This document shows positions 62,774-64,000 of a DNA stretch of 64,000 nucleotides, piece by piece. Source of the stretch: Ptiloglossa arizonensis (Eukaryota; Arthropoda; Insecta; Hymenoptera; Colletidae). Where the stretch lies: NCBI RefSeq assembly GCF_051014685.1, contig NW_027478782.1:62001-126000 (forward strand), written 5' to 3'. The notes under the pieces were generated by a model that saw nothing but the letters and a program-made list of their open reading frames with translations, made no database searches and had not been told where the DNA came from. Both the position numbers and the translations under genes were made by a program. Position 1 is the first letter of the stretch, and every line of letters begins with the position of its first letter.

Positions 62774-64000
62774 GAATGGTTGAGAAACCATCAAAAATTT
62801 CGCTGGTCTGATACTCGAAACCAATAACTGGAATGGCCTAGGGGAAAAGTACACTTACCGCTGTATTCGGGCTAGTTTCTACTTTCAGATGCAACAGGAT
62901 TTTCTCGAGTTTGTCAGTCCGTTCGCGAGATATGGGAGCTTGAAGTTAAGGAGTGGTTGAGAAACCATCAAAATTTTCGCTGGTCTGATACTCGAAACCA
63001 ATAACTGGAGTGGCCTAGGGGAAAAGCACATACACCACTGTAATCGGGCGCGTTTCTACTTTCAGATGCAACAGGAATTTCGCGAGATCGTCAATCCGTT
63101 CGCGTGATATGGGAGTTTGAAGTAAAGGAATGGTAGAGAAACCATCAAAATTTTCGCAAGTCTGATTCCCGAAACCAATAACTAAAAAGGCCTAGGGGAA
63201 AAATACACACGCCGTTGTAATCGTGCGAGTTTCTACTTTCAGATGCAATAGGAATTTCTCGAGTTCGTCAATCCGTTCGCGTGATATGGGAGTTTGAAGT
63301 AAAGGAATGGTTGAGAAACCATCAAAATTTTCGCTGGTCTGATACTCGAAACCAATAACTGGAATGGCCTAGGGGAAAAGTACACACACCACTGTAATCG
63401 GCCGTGTTTCTACTTTCAGATGCACAGGAATTTCTCGAGATCGTCAATCCGTTCGCGAGATATGGGAGTTTGAAGTTAAGGAATGGTTGAGAAACCATCA
63501 AAATTTTCGCAAGTCTGATTCCCGAAACCAATAACTACAAAGGCCTAGGGGAAAAACACACATGCCGTTGTAATCGTGCGAGTTTCTACTTTCAGATGCA
63601 ACAGGAATTTCTCGAGTTCGTCAATCCGTTCGCGAGATATGGGAGTTTGAAGTTAAAGAATGGTTGAGAAACCATCAAAAATTTCGCTGGTCTGATACTC
63701 GAAACCAATAACTGGAATGGCCTAGGGGAAAAGTACACTTACCGCTGTATTCGGGCTAGTTTCTACTTTCAGATGCAACAGGATTATCTCGAGTTTGTCA
63801 GTCCGTTCGCGAGATATGGGAGCTTGAAGTTAAGGAGTGGTTGAGAAACCATCAAAATTTTCGCTGGTCTGATACTCGAAACCAATAACTGGAGTGGCCT
63901 AGGGGAAAAGCACATACACCACTGTAATCGGGCGCGTTTCTACTTTCAGATGCAACAGGAATTTCGCGAGATCGTCAATCCGTTCGCGTGATATGGGAGT
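62774..64000. repeat. 12-monomer unit, copy 2, truncated by the window end
   Basis: About 1,227 bp of the second copy is visible, through the second ggaatttcgcgagatc monomer. It keeps the 1-bp gatgcacagg deletion near 63,423. One difference from copy 1 is attttcgctgg near 63,862 versus attttggctgg near 61,738. The array continues past the window. Confidence 0.83.

Larger units (their letters stand above)
1..64000. repeat. Uninterrupted 177-bp tandem satellite array (about 361 monomers)
   Basis: The seam motif ggcctaggg recurs at 11, 188 and 365 and then every 177 bp to the end of the window, with rare 1-bp indels. All copies run in the same direction and I found no inverted monomer, transposon, simple-sequence interruption or unrelated sequence. 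A majority-rule monomer that I counted has 177 bases, 77 of them G or C (43.5%), and 9 CpG sites. Monomers carry recurrent palindromic sites: CCTAGG, CTCGAG and TCGCGA, plus AGGCCT in the subset with aaaggcct. Size, homogeneity and higher-order structure fit centromeric or pericentromeric satellite DNA of a eukaryote; the chromosomal position is inferred, not shown. A non-centromeric heterochromatic knob or subtelomeric satellite remains possible. No gene is encoded. Confidence 0.97.
49377..64000. repeat. Second copy of the left domain (offset 49,376 bp)
   Basis: Base 49,377 corresponds to base 1; both begin on the landmark monomer and share the private gggggttt (about 290 and 49,666) and, further on, aacaggatcttctcg (about 1,655 and 51,036). 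Base 54,862 corresponds to 3,894, sharing tacacgaaacc and ccgttataatc. A marker at 9,345 recurs at 61,199. The offset grows from 49,376 to about 50,969 and then 51,854 because this copy has gained internal duplications. Roughly 11 kb of the left domain corresponds to about 13.4 kb here. The landmark-to-landmark distance is 5,485 bp (31 monomers minus two bases) against 3,893 in the left copy. Confidence 0.85.

Noticed and set aside
1..64000. CRISPR-like array of repeats and spacers
   Set aside because: Conserved and variable stretches alternate, but the unit is 177 bp, the variable parts are related alleles rather than unique spacers, and there are no cas genes or leader.
1..64000. Human-type alpha satellite
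   Set aside because: Unit length is 177 rather than 171 bp and the sequence shows no resemblance to alpha satellite beyond the partial CENP-B-box-like site.

Overview
The window is satellite DNA from end to end. It holds about 361 head-to-tail copies of one 177-bp monomer (64,000/177), all in the same orientation. I found no unrelated sequence, transposon, RNA gene or credible protein-coding gene. This fits a eukaryotic (peri)centromeric or heterochromatic array. The monomer is about 43.5% GC and 177 bp falls in the ~150-180 bp range usual for centromeric satellites. I lean weakly towards a plant, but the sequence does not prove organism or chromosomal position.

Layout. 1-11,280: left domain, opening with a landmark monomer (caAGaact instead of caATaact) that recurs at 3,894 after 22 monomers. 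11,281-12,660: mosaic transition. 12,661-15,931: a diverged subfamily with an 885-bp (5-monomer) higher-order period. 15,932-20,207: a 2,123-bp (12-mer) tandem duplication of that subfamily. 20,208-21,082: transition. 21,083-23,870: a 1,416-bp (8-mer) tandem duplication. 22,693-30,494: a nearly identical 3,894-bp (22-mer) tandem duplication. 30,400-35,020: a 14-mer duplication. 35,021-39,110: mosaic of pieces also found elsewhere in the window. 39,111-49,376: three landmark-bounded blocks of exactly 15, 20 and 23 monomers. 49,377-64,000: a second copy of the left domain at an offset of 49,376 bp, later expanded by its own 8-mer, 5-mer and 12-mer duplications.

The window is therefore a layered record of unequal exchange. 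Monomers form multimers of 2, 5, 8, 9, 12, 14 and 19-23 units, and an ~11-13 kb domain is duplicated ~49 kb away. Shared point mutations and 1-bp deletions reveal parentage: distances between copies come out as exact multiples of 177 minus the number of deletions lying between them.

Inside each monomer I see a hypervariable ~45-bp box after the CCTAGG site, linked haplotypes at the monomer seam, and a cluster of short dyads. There is also a 17-bp site matching 8 of the 9 essential CENP-B-box bases, with most changes among monomer variants falling at the box's unconstrained positions. The short open frames, mostly on the minus strand, arise because 177 is divisible by 3 (59 codons); I do not call them genes.

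Positions were read by eye. Duplication edges marked 'about' may be off by tens of bases, and I did not align every copy exhaustively.
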